Below are positions 1-5,707 of a DNA stretch of 5,822 nucleotides, one piece after another. Source of the DNA: an uncultured Eubacteriales bacterium (GTDB lineage Bacteria > Bacillota > Clostridia > Oscillospirales > Oscillospiraceae); contig UROL01000130.1 of NCBI GenBank assembly GCA_900549495.1, positions 1-5,822 on the forward strand, given 5' to 3'. Every line of letters begins with the position of its first letter. Position 1 is the stretch's first letter. Made by a program: the position numbers and the translations under genes. Under the pieces are notes generated by a model. It was not told the DNA's origin. It searched no databases and saw only the letters and a program-made list of their open reading frames with translations.

Positions 1-49
1 ACGAGATCAGCCTCGGTCTCGTGGGCTCGGAGATGTGTATAAGAGACAG
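1..49 (+). other. Untrimmed Illumina Nextera i7 adapter, not genomic
   Basis: Bases 16-49 match the 34-nt Nextera read-2 adapter, which begins GTCTCGTGGGCTCGG and ends in the 19-bp Tn5 mosaic end AGATGTGTATAAGAGACAG (31-49). Bases 1-7 (ACGAGAT) are the 3' end of the P7 primer, and bases 8-15 (CAGCCTCG) sit where the 8-nt i7 index belongs; from memory they match index N710. The biological sequence therefore starts at base 50. The mosaic end here is a library artefact and not evidence of a resident Tn5 transposon. It also means this end of the contig is the end of a sequenced fragment. Confidence 0.97.
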
Positions 50-180
50 CCTTCAAAATGCTCTCTGAGTATGTCCGTGATGTAGTCGGACAGGGTCTGG
101 CCCCGCTGTTCCTGCTCCGCCCGAAGCCGCTGGTGCAGCGACAGCGGGATGGGTGCGCAGAGGTTTTTCTTTTCTTCCAT
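50..180 (-). CDS. Small ribbon-helix-helix-like protein, 5' part only
   Basis: An ATG at 180 opens a frame that stays open for 43 codons until it meets the adapter, so the 3' end is missing. The visible protein starts MEEKKNLCAPIPLSLHQRL and continues with a Glu/Gln/Arg-rich helix, then QTLSDYITDILREHFE. A short N-terminal strand with 'IPLSLHQRL', a charged helix and a second 'LSDYITDILREHF' helix suggests a ribbon-helix-helix-like DNA-binding fold. I recall similar small proteins from conjugative elements of gut Clostridia, near DNA methyltransferases, but their function is unknown to me. The start is supported by an AAAGGAG site six bases upstream. A longer competing frame over 53-238 lacks such a site and encodes a low-complexity Arg/Ala/Gly-rich product. 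The gene lies 114 bases downstream of the methyltransferase frame on the same strand and may be co-transcribed with it. Confidence 0.7.
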
Positions 181-186
181 AGCCTG

Positions 187-193
187 CTCCTTT
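187..193 (-). promoter_or_regulatory. Ribosome binding site deciding the start at 180
   Basis: The minus strand reads AAAGGAG, six bases before the ATG at 180. It selects that start over the competing frame across 53-238. Just upstream is a small hairpin, GCCTC-TCCC-GAGGC on the plus strand (196-209; 5-bp stem, 4-base loop), which lies against the site and could influence its accessibility. I see no clear promoter in the 181-294 gap. Confidence 0.7.
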
Positions 194-246
194 CCGCCTC
201 TCCCGAGGCAAGCAAAGCATAGCCCAACTGCGGCGCATAAGCTATT

Positions 247-300
247 GACAAGTCTAACGAGAATAGAAGCGCAAAGGCAGCATATCGGACAAGTTTAACG
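247..300. repeat. Pair of 13-bp direct repeats in the intergenic gap
   Basis: GACAAGTCTAACG (247-259) and GACAAGTTTAACG (288-300) differ at one base and start 41 bp apart. The second copy overlaps the stop codon of the methyltransferase frame. They could be a duplicated operator or chance; there is nothing more in the gap to decide. Confidence 0.4.
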
Positions 301-1806
301 AACATATGCGCCCATTTGGATGGCCTGCACCAAACACTGCATCACGAAGTCCACACAAGGGATGGCCACACTGTTGCCCAAGGCCTTATACCTTGCGCTG
401 TCGGATGCACCGGGGATGTCCGTCCACCCGTCCGGGAAGCCCTGCAATCTCTCACATTCCAATGGGGTCAGGCGGCGAATGAGATGGGCATGGACATCTG
501 CCTTTTGGCAAACGAGATCGACGGCATCTTTACACTGCCGTGCGCTCTGTGTGCTGACCACAGCATTCTCCCTGAAGTCATCCACACGCTGGCGGCTGTA
601 GACCGCATGGTGATCTGTGGCAGTCAGGGTATAGGCGATGTCCTGCTGGTATCCGATGCCGTTCCCGCCGTTCTGTGGCTGGCGGTCTATGGCATTTCCC
701 GTAATGCAGATCACAGGTTCCTGCTCCACCAGCGGTACATTATTGCCGCCCGTCCCATAGCGGGCCGACATGGTGGGTGCAACCTCCTCCATCTGTCGGT
801 AGCGGCTGTCAATGCCGTGGTTTTCATACACCAACGGCTGATGGCCGTGCTCCTGCGCCCGCAGTGTGCCCGTCATATTCTCAGAAATTTCCATGACCTG
901 ACCGCCTTGATCGTTGATGCACAGCACAGATGGCATACAGTTCCCACTGGCACCCGCCTTCAGTGTCGGAGCAACGCTTTCGTGGTATCCGATGCTCCCG
1001 GCACTGGCTCCGGCACCTGCAGAAAAACCGGCGACAAATGTCTGCTGTTTTATTCCCGGCTGTGCATTTAGAGCACCCGCCACATCATGTAAGTCACGAA
1101 CCTCATCTCTTTGGTTGGCCGCAAAGGCTATAACGCCATTCCTGCCGGTGGACATCCCACAGTTCACGCCCAAGGTCGCTGCCACATCGCCGGTCAAGTC
1201 TCCGTTGTAGCCGTCAAAGCCCTCAGTGTTTTCACTTGCCTGCGTCACGAAAGTCTGCATCTGCATATTTGAGGTGGCCATCAAAGCACCAGACACCCCT
1301 TGCAGGTCGATGCCCTCGTCCCGCTGGTTGATGTGATAGGCATCTATATCTGTGATCTGGCCGTCCGGGAGCGCAAGACCCGCCTGGATCTTCAGCGCCC
1401 GTTCCAGCTTCTTTGGCAGCGCTTTGCCCCGTTCAAACGCCCGACGCAGTATCCCCAAACAAGCCCTCGGCGTCAAATAATACTTTGTCGGCGGTGCGCC
1501 CTGCAAAATCTGCGATAAGGAAGATTCTCTTGCGCCTCTGGGGGACACCCCAGTATTGAGCGTCCAGGCACCGCCAGCATAGGGAGAAATCAGTTCCCAG
1601 TAGGATTCGCCCAGCAGGTTGCCATGCCCAGGGGTAAGGTCCAGGGACATGAACGGTACCGCACTTAATTCGGACGATCTCTTCCAGGACGATGCGGAAG
1701 TCCTCGCCCTTCCGCTCTCCGCTGGAGAAGGCTCCCGGCACATTTTCCCATACCATAAATCGGGGCCGAATATGGATACCTGCCCGGCCTCGTGATCTGT
1801 CTGCAT
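295..1806 (-). CDS. C5 cytosine methyltransferase, variable region plus motifs IX and X (second frame)
   Basis: This 503-codon frame ends like a C5 cytosine DNA methyltransferase: motif IX at residues 444-463 (RRLTPLECERLQGFPDGW) and motif X at 471-485 (ARYKALGNSVAIPCV). It lacks motifs I-VIII, which lie in the overlapping catalytic frame upstream. Residues 1-100 are written in another frame over the ENV and QRRKR codons of that gene. Residues 108-123 (KYYLTPRACLGILRRA) match a segment I know from phage and conjugative-element proteins. Residues 160-400 are a string of short repeats of the type V-A-x-T-L-x-A, probably occupying the target-recognition position. The ATG at 1806 follows AAAGGAG by seven bases, an ideal spacing, so independent translation is plausible. 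It could be the second subunit of a split enzyme, as in M.AquI or M.EcoHK31I, or the far side of a frameshift. With the catalytic frame interrupted, it cannot be an active methyltransferase by itself. Confidence 0.8.
   Translation of the reverse strand: MQTDHEAGQVSIFGPDLWYGKMCREPSPAESGRARTSASSWKRSSELSAVPFMSLDLTPGHGNLLGESYWELISPYAGGAWTLNTGVSPRGARESSLSQILQGAPPTKYYLTPRACLGILRRAFERGKALPKKLERALKIQAGLALPDGQITDIDAYHINQRDEGIDLQGVSGALMATSNMQMQTFVTQASENTEGFDGYNGDLTGDVAATLGVNCGMSTGRNGVIAFAANQRDEVRDLHDVAGALNAQPGIKQQTFVAGFSAGAGASAGSIGYHESVAPTLKAGASGNCMPSVLCINDQGGQVMEISENMTGTLRAQEHGHQPLVYENHGIDSRYRQMEEVAPTMSARYGTGGNNVPLVEQEPVICITGNAIDRQPQNGGNGIGYQQDIAYTLTATDHHAVYSRQRVDDFRENAVVSTQSARQCKDAVDLVCQKADVHAHLIRRLTPLECERLQGFPDGWTDIPGASDSARYKALGNSVAIPCVDFVMQCLVQAIQMGAYVR
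607..1329 (-). repeat. Tandem degenerate protein repeat in the methyltransferase variable region
   Basis: In the protein from 1806, the pattern (V/I/M)-(S/A/T)-x-(A/T)-(L/M)-x-A or close variants recurs about seven times between residues 160 and 400: VSGALMA, VAATLGV, VAGALNA, VAPTLKA, MTGTLRA, VAPTMSA and IAYTLTA. A larger unit is also duplicated: NQRDE, then DL, then GAL, then QTFV occurs at residues 160-188 and 231-258, 71 residues apart. Regular short strand-turn units suggest a solenoid-like or modular recognition segment. This is direct observation; the structural reading is inference. Confidence 0.75.
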
Positions 1807-1900
1807 CTCTCATCTCCTTTACGATGCGGGTCTGTTCCGTGAAGAGGCCGGAGCGCTCTCCGGCCAGCCCGGCCCTGGCTCCGGCTACGGACAGATCCTG
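1433..1900 (-). pseudogene. C5 cytosine methyltransferase catalytic part, cut by the RIT element
   Basis: About 155 codons of a C5 cytosine methyltransferase remain. They start QDLSVAGARAGLAGERSGLF, which is what follows the catalytic Pro-Cys in the PCQ motif (motif IV). Next come ENVPGAFSS (motif VI, the ENV codons at 1739-1747), then DAQYWGVPQRRKRIFLIADF (motif VIII, near 1526-1552), and the frame stops at 1433. Methyltransferase similarity ends at about 1901, inside the palindrome that terminates the RIT element. The codon before Gln is Asn instead of Cys, and the frame reaches a stop in the element at 1928-1930 with no start codon. The SAM-binding N-terminal part and the catalytic cysteine are therefore missing. 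An ATG at 1813 exists but lies directly against the AAAGGAG, too close to use it, and would still lack the active site. The normal gene should continue on the far side of the element, outside this window. Confidence 0.85.
1814..1820 (-). promoter_or_regulatory. Ribosome binding site inside the catalytic frame
   Basis: AAAGGAG lies seven bases before the ATG at 1806 and directly abuts the ATG at 1813. The spacing favours 1806, that is, the second methyltransferase frame. The same bases encode the Lys-Glu of the catalytic frame, so the site is embedded in coding sequence. Confidence 0.65.
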
Positions 1901-1928
1901 GTTATCCCGAATTCGGAATAACCAGGAT
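1895..1928. repeat. 34-bp palindrome at the left element end
   Basis: The sequence is symmetrical around an EcoRI-type GAATTC (1909-1914), with one mismatched pair (C1906 against A1917). Its core is two abutting copies of GTTATYCCGAA in opposite orientation. The outer seven bases, ATCCTGG (1895-1901), also belong to the methyltransferase gene, where they encode the Gln-Asp of the PCQD motif and a neighbouring base. No T-run follows on either side, so it is not a typical intrinsic terminator. It is a good candidate for the crossover site. Confidence 0.88.
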
Positions 1929-2010
1929 TATGCCGAGAAAATAGTTATTCCGAAGTAATCGCTGCAAACCCTGTAGTACAAGGCGTTACCAGCAAAAACT
2001 TCGGAATAAC
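1895..2010. repeat. Left terminal inverted repeat of the RIT element
   Basis: The outer 62 bases (1895-1956) match the reverse complement of 5756-5817 with three mismatches. The inner arm ACTTCGGAATAAC (1998-2010) matches the right-end inner arm exactly. Between the arms is a 41-bp spacer with a weak central dyad (TGT-AGT-ACA near 1972-1980). The order from outside in is palindrome, ATGCCGAG block, arm GTTATTCCGAAGT (1944-1956), spacer dyad, inverted arm. These are probably binding sites for the three recombinases. The stop codon of the last recombinase is only 27 bases further in. Confidence 0.9.
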
Positions 2011-2037
2011 ATAATCGGCATATATAGAACAATAGGA

Positions 2038-3063
2038 TTAGAGCAGACCAGATAACTTCAAAATCATTTCCTCGTTATCAGCCCAAATCTCATCCGGTAC
2101 GGGCTTGGTTCCGCGGACAGCATCAGCTTTCTGAATTGCGGCACGTTTCATCTCGGTATCCGCATAAGCATAGATCATTGTTGTCTCAACCTGTGCATGG
2201 CCAAGATATTGGGAAAGAAGTACCATGGGCATCCCGGATTGGTATAAGTGCATCGCCCGTGTGTGCCGCATCATGTGCGGATGGATATGTTCAGGAACTT
2301 CCTGACAAACCGCCTTTGCCATGCTCCCATACTTCGCAAAGAATGCTGCTACCGTATCGGGAGACATCTTTTGCTGCCTCCCATGGATCACGGTATAGAA
2401 CAACGGTGCCTCACTGTAGTCATCCTTGTTGGGATGGAATTTGTTCAGATACTGTTTGCAGTGTTGGACTGTTCTGTTCAGCAACGGCACTGTACGGGTT
2501 TTTCGTCCCTTACCATGCAAGTACGCAATTGGATGTTTTGCGTCAAGACGCAGGTCACAGACCTTCATATCGAGAAGCTCACTGCATCGGGCAGCGGTAT
2601 CATACATGAGGATCATGAATACAAGATTCCGCTGGTCTTTCTGCCTGGAAGGATTGGGCTGTTGAAGCAGCGCGGTCAACGCCGGTTCGGTCAGGAATTC
2701 AACGATTCGCCCGTGAGCCTCCTTGGAGGGAATATTGCAGGCAGAAAGATACAATGACGTCTGCGTACAATCGATTTGTCCAGCGAAGTCCAGGAAAGAC
2801 CGCAATGCCATTAAACGCTGGTTGCGGGTAGAGACACTACATCCCCGCGCCCTTTCCAGCCAGGTTAGGAAGTTAAGAATGACGTCCCGGTCAACACGGG
2901 AGAAGGTCAGCTCAGCAGCTCCAATCCCTATCTCATCCCTCATATAAGCCACGAAAATATTGAGTGTCTGTCTGTAGGAGAGAATCGTATTTTTACTAAG
3001 GCAGCGCTGCTTGGGCAGATAGTCCAGCAGAAAACGCCGGATTGCATCAAAGAAATCACTCAT
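2038..3063 (-). CDS. ritC: Tyrosine recombinase, third of the trio (RitC-like)
   Basis: This 341-residue protein is a tyrosine site-specific recombinase. It has an N-terminal core-binding domain (about residues 1-100, with 'NTILSYRQTLNIFVAYM' typical of the family), followed by the catalytic domain. The active-site residues are all visible: Arg159 in TAARCSELL, Lys185 in HGKGRKTR, His263 and Arg266 in HPHMMRHT, His289 in YLGHA, and the nucleophile Tyr298 in TTMIYAY, nine residues after the histidine. The ATG overlaps the stop of the middle recombinase by eight bases (ATGAGTGA), and a GGAGG lies nine bases upstream, so translation is probably coupled. The symbol is given by position in the trio. 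The gene ends just inside the left terminal repeat, and I see no terminator after it, so transcripts may continue into the methyltransferase remnant. Confidence 0.9.
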   Translation of the reverse strand: MSDFFDAIRRFLLDYLPKQRCLSKNTILSYRQTLNIFVAYMRDEIGIGAAELTFSRVDRDVILNFLTWLERARGCSVSTRNQRLMALRSFLDFAGQIDCTQTSLYLSACNIPSKEAHGRIVEFLTEPALTALLQQPNPSRQKDQRNLVFMILMYDTAARCSELLDMKVCDLRLDAKHPIAYLHGKGRKTRTVPLLNRTVQHCKQYLNKFHPNKDDYSEAPLFYTVIHGRQQKMSPDTVAAFFAKYGSMAKAVCQEVPEHIHPHMMRHTRAMHLYQSGMPMVLLSQYLGHAQVETTMIYAYADTEMKRAAIQKADAVRGTKPVPDEIWADNEEMILKLSGLL

Positions 3064-4024
3064 CGTTTCCTACCTCCGGCAAGAATGCCTCGGCAGAAGA
3101 AAACGTGAACCCGGACATTTCCTCCAACAAGCCAGGAACTAAATGAATGTAGTAATAGGTGTCCGAGAGTTGCGCATGGCCCATGTACGCGCTCAGATAG
3201 GGAATCATAACGTTCAGATCTTTGCCCTCGTTCATCCAGTGGTACAGCCTGTGGGTGGCAAAAGTATGACGAAAGTCATAAAGACGCGGGGAACGTCGGC
3301 CGGTTCCCGTAACACCTGCTTTCTTCAAAACCAGGCGGAAAGTCTTCTCCAGCCCTCTCTTCCCGTAAAAACCGCCCTCAGAGTTGGGAAAGAACGGCTC
3401 GCGTTCCGGCATAGCGGAAGTCACAACGGCATTGCAATCTGAGAGCATCTTCGTCACATCATCCGCCATCATAACAATACGGCTCCTGTGCTGTTTGCTC
3501 TCCATAATGTTCAGCCGCCCAATGTCCAAATCCACATCGTCTACATGAAGCCTTCTGGCCTCAGATGGACGCAGACCGCAGCAGTACATCAGCTTTATCA
3601 TAGCTGGGATCACAAATTGCCGCACCGGGAAACCACCTCTCGGTTTCAAGTGGTCGAAAACATCCCAAATGGCCAGGATTTCGGCCTCGGTGTAGATGTA
3701 CGGGGCATACGGCGCATCTTTCCTGGCAATGTCTGGCGGCAGAATGTAAGCAGCTTCGCCGTTGCGGTTTAAGTATCTGGCAAACTCGCGCACCGGCATC
3801 ATACGGTTGCGGAAGGTATTGTTGCCTTCGGTATCCTTTTTCGTGGCCCAAGCTAAGCAAAGCTCCTTGGTCAGTGTATTTTCTTCCGGGAAATGCGTCA
3901 GGCAAAAGCGGTCAAAGTCTCGCAGGAGACGGGAGGACTCCAGATAACCAAACCCCAGAGCGTTTTTCTGAGCAATGAAATCCTCGATCTGAGATGCAAA
4001 ACAACTCTTAAAGGTGTACATCAT
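3056..4024 (-). CDS. ritB: Tyrosine recombinase, middle of the trio (RitB-like)
   Basis: A 322-residue tyrosine recombinase with an N-terminal core-binding domain (about 1-105) and a catalytic domain. The visible active-site residues are Arg152 in CCGLRPSEARRL, Lys177 in ESKQHRSR, Arg252 in LYDFRHTFATHRL, His283 in YMGHA, and Tyr292, which lies nine residues after it in a run of three tyrosines. The first position of the HxxR motif is Tyr249, where most family members have His. The start follows the stop of the first gene by one base, and a second in-frame ATG comes directly after, so either could be used. The ribosome binding site lies in the last codons of the upstream gene. In RIT elements all three recombinases are kept, which suggests that they act together on the element ends. 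That role is from family knowledge. Confidence 0.9.
   Translation of the reverse strand: MMYTFKSCFASQIEDFIAQKNALGFGYLESSRLLRDFDRFCLTHFPEENTLTKELCLAWATKKDTEGNNTFRNRMMPVREFARYLNRNGEAAYILPPDIARKDAPYAPYIYTEAEILAIWDVFDHLKPRGGFPVRQFVIPAMIKLMYCCGLRPSEARRLHVDDVDLDIGRLNIMESKQHRSRIVMMADDVTKMLSDCNAVVTSAMPEREPFFPNSEGGFYGKRGLEKTFRLVLKKAGVTGTGRRSPRLYDFRHTFATHRLYHWMNEGKDLNVMIPYLSAYMGHAQLSDTYYYIHLVPGLLEEMSGFTFSSAEAFLPEVGNDE
3065..3077 (-). promoter_or_regulatory. Ribosome binding site at the second/third recombinase junction
   Basis: GGAGGTAGGAAAC lies just before the ATG at 3063, within the final codons of the middle gene (Glu-Val-Gly-Asn). It differs at one base from the site at the previous junction (4029-4041). 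Confidence 0.8.
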
Positions 4025-4025
4025 T

Positions 4026-5630
4026 TTAGTTCCCTACCTCCTTTCCATGAGAGAGCAGGGGCAATGCACATCGCTTCAGTCCCTGTTCGTCAATGGACAG
4101 GTACGGCTTTGCTGAATCAATATGAGTTTGGCCCAGCATCTGTTGGATCAACTCAATTGGCACTTCGTTCTGGAGCAGATTTGTAGCGAAGGTGCGCCGG
4201 AAACTGTGAAATCCGCGATACCCGGAATGAATTCCTGCGCCCTTCATGTATTTGGAGACAATTGCACTTCCGGTTCGACTTTTCAAAGCACGGACAGCGC
4301 CGACGTGACAGAGGAAAATTTGCGGTAGTGAACTCTTGGGGCGCCCATTTAACAAGTAATCTGCTATAGCGTTGCCTGTTTCCGGTTCAAGAGGAATTAC
4401 GATTGGTTGTCCTGTTTTGTGCTGAACAACACGAATTTCCCTCGTTTTCCAATTGATGCAGTCAAATGTGAGCCGTATGATGTCGCAAGATCGCAAGCCG
4501 CTTTGCACTGCCAAAACCATCATAGCGTAGTCTCTTTTCCCGACCGCAGATGTGATATCTGGCTGAGAAAGTAGACGTTCCAATTCATCATCGGAAAATC
4601 CTTCACGAAAGTTCTTCCGAGGGCAAACAAATTCCGGGAGTGTTTTGCAAAAATTATCCGCAGTGATCTCGGCCTCATATAAAAATCGCAGAAAGGTCCG
4701 AATGCCAAAAAGAGCAGATCTCATTCCACCAGTGTATCGTCCAAGCATTCTTGTAACGCATGTGGCAATATCCATCATTGCGACAGTTTCAATGGAGACT
4801 ATTCCATGGTCCTCTAATTCAAGCAAAAATACACGAGCCACACTTGTAACTGTGCTAACGGAACTTTCAGCCCAGTTGCTCTGCGTTGTGACATGCGCAC
4901 TGAATTTATCCAGAATCGCTTTGTGCTGAGGAATAACTTCGCGCCGTCCCCAATTAGGAATCCTTTCCAGCGTGATTTTCCCTGTCAGGCGGAACTCCTG
5001 GAGCATCGCCGCCGCTTTGCGCAAATTCTGATAAGTAGTTCTGCCAACCTCCCCTTGCTCATATTGCAGTCTTCGCTCCTCTGTAAGCTGGGATATAAGT
5101 TTGTCTGAGTAACTTTCTGTACCAGAATCATAGTGCTTTTTCAAAATGACGGCTAATCCCTCTTCCGTGTAATGGCGAACCGTATTTTCCGAAAGGCCAA
5201 GTTGTTCCATACGCTTGTTGACCATCCAGACAAGCACATAAATATTTTCCGATTCGGCAAACTGTTTCGCCGTCGGTGCGTCGTGTTGGATGATTTGCTT
5301 TGGACGATTCCATACAGGGTCCCATGGTTGAAGGTCAGGCAAATCAATAGAATTCATTGTAGCACATTGTTTCAGAAGCTCACAACTCCTGCGGACAAGC
5401 CCCCATTTCCATTGTGAGATATCTCCTTGGTCCAAAAGCACGCGTTGCTCCAGCAAAAAATTATCGAGCATTTCTGCTGTAGCATATAGTATGCCTTTTG
5501 TGTGAAAATGTCGAAGTATGCTGCCAAAGCCTGTATGAGTATAGTCGTATATGCTTCCATCACTCATCCCCGCATTGGTTAACAACTCCAGGGCACGCTG
5601 TGCAGTTGCGTCTAATTCAATCAGTTCCAT
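4026..5630 (-). CDS. ritA: Tyrosine recombinase, first of the trio (RitA-like), long N-terminus
   Basis: A 534-residue tyrosine recombinase and the longest of the three. The catalytic domain occupies about residues 345-520: Arg380 in QSGLRSCDIIRL, Lys405 in QHKTGQPI, His475 and Arg478 in FHSFRRTFATNLL, His503 in LGQTH, and the nucleophile Tyr510 in KPYLSID. All expected residues are present. A core-binding domain covers about 235-335 (RSALFGIRTFLRFLYE). The first 230 residues are an extra region that may hold a second SAM-like helical DNA-binding domain (for example 'NTVRHYTEEGLAVILKKHY'). No membrane segment is visible. The ATG at 5630 has AAGGAGG four bases upstream. The gene leads the operon and is separated from the middle gene by a single base. 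Its promoter lies in the right terminal repeat. Confidence 0.9.
   Translation of the reverse strand: MELIELDATAQRALELLTNAGMSDGSIYDYTHTGFGSILRHFHTKGILYATAEMLDNFLLEQRVLLDQGDISQWKWGLVRRSCELLKQCATMNSIDLPDLQPWDPVWNRPKQIIQHDAPTAKQFAESENIYVLVWMVNKRMEQLGLSENTVRHYTEEGLAVILKKHYDSGTESYSDKLISQLTEERRLQYEQGEVGRTTYQNLRKAAAMLQEFRLTGKITLERIPNWGRREVIPQHKAILDKFSAHVTTQSNWAESSVSTVTSVARVFLLELEDHGIVSIETVAMMDIATCVTRMLGRYTGGMRSALFGIRTFLRFLYEAEITADNFCKTLPEFVCPRKNFREGFSDDELERLLSQPDITSAVGKRDYAMMVLAVQSGLRSCDIIRLTFDCINWKTREIRVVQHKTGQPIVIPLEPETGNAIADYLLNGRPKSSLPQIFLCHVGAVRALKSRTGSAIVSKYMKGAGIHSGYRGFHSFRRTFATNLLQNEVPIELIQQMLGQTHIDSAKPYLSIDEQGLKRCALPLLSHGKEVGN
4029..4041 (-). promoter_or_regulatory. Ribosome binding site at the first/second recombinase junction
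   Basis: GGAGGTAGGGAAC forms the last codons of the first recombinase and ends next to its TAA stop; the ATG at 4024 follows one base after the stop. The purine-rich core is about 12 bases from the ATG, slightly long, which suggests reinitiation by ribosomes finishing the first gene. Confidence 0.75.
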
Positions 5631-5634
5631 AGGC

Positions 5635-5641
5635 CCTCCTT
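5635..5641 (-). promoter_or_regulatory. Ribosome binding site of the first recombinase
   Basis: AAGGAGG lies four bases before the ATG at 5630. It is strong, with a short spacer, and supports this start. Confidence 0.75.
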
Positions 5642-5655
5642 ATATTTTGTGGTGT

Positions 5656-5669
5656 CAGACGGTTGTCTG
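5656..5669 (-). promoter_or_regulatory. Small hairpin in the leader of the recombinase operon
   Basis: CAGAC-AACC-GTCTG (minus strand) forms a 5-bp stem with a 4-base loop, between the predicted promoter and the ribosome binding site. It is short and may have no role. Confidence 0.3.
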
Positions 5670-5678
5670 CATGTCCAC

Positions 5679-5707
5679 ATTATATAAAATGAGGCCCGCT
5701 TTGTTAT
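5679..5707 (-). promoter_or_regulatory. Predicted promoter of the recombinase operon
   Basis: On the minus strand a perfect -10 box TATAAT (5684-5679) lies 17 bases downstream of ATAACA (5707-5702), which matches four of six -35 consensus bases. Transcription would start about 40 bases before the ribosome binding site. The -35 box overlaps the inner arm of the right terminal repeat (5703-5715), so recombinase bound there should compete with RNA polymerase. This is predicted from sequence only. Confidence 0.6.

Noticed and set aside
31..49. Tn5 mosaic end, possible resident Tn5 transposon
   Set aside because: It is preceded by the i7 primer end, an 8-nt index and the Nextera read-2 sequence, so it is a library adapter.
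53..238. 61-codon minus-strand frame
   Set aside because: No ribosome binding site at its start and an Arg/Ala/Gly-rich product; the frame starting at 180 has a good site and a recognisable protein.
316..1071. 251-codon plus-strand frame opposite the methyltransferase
   Set aside because: It mirrors a GC-rich real gene, has no ribosome binding site and resembles no family I know; the opposite strand carries clear motifs IX and X.
1433..1435. Simple point mutation creating the stop of the catalytic frame
   Set aside because: Possible, but the downstream catalytic frame shows no motif IX or X, while the other frame does, so a frame change explains the locus better than a single stop.
1895..1928. 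Intrinsic transcription terminator
   Set aside because: Although it would form a long hairpin, no run of T follows on either strand, and an identical copy lies at the other element end.
1895..2010. CRISPR-like repeat array
   Set aside because: The repeated words are inverted arms at element ends, with only a few copies and no regular spacer-repeat alternation.
2136..2757. Two plus-strand frames (157 and 169 codons) opposite the third recombinase
   Set aside because: They are antisense to an intact recombinase with all catalytic residues, and neither shows recognisable motifs.
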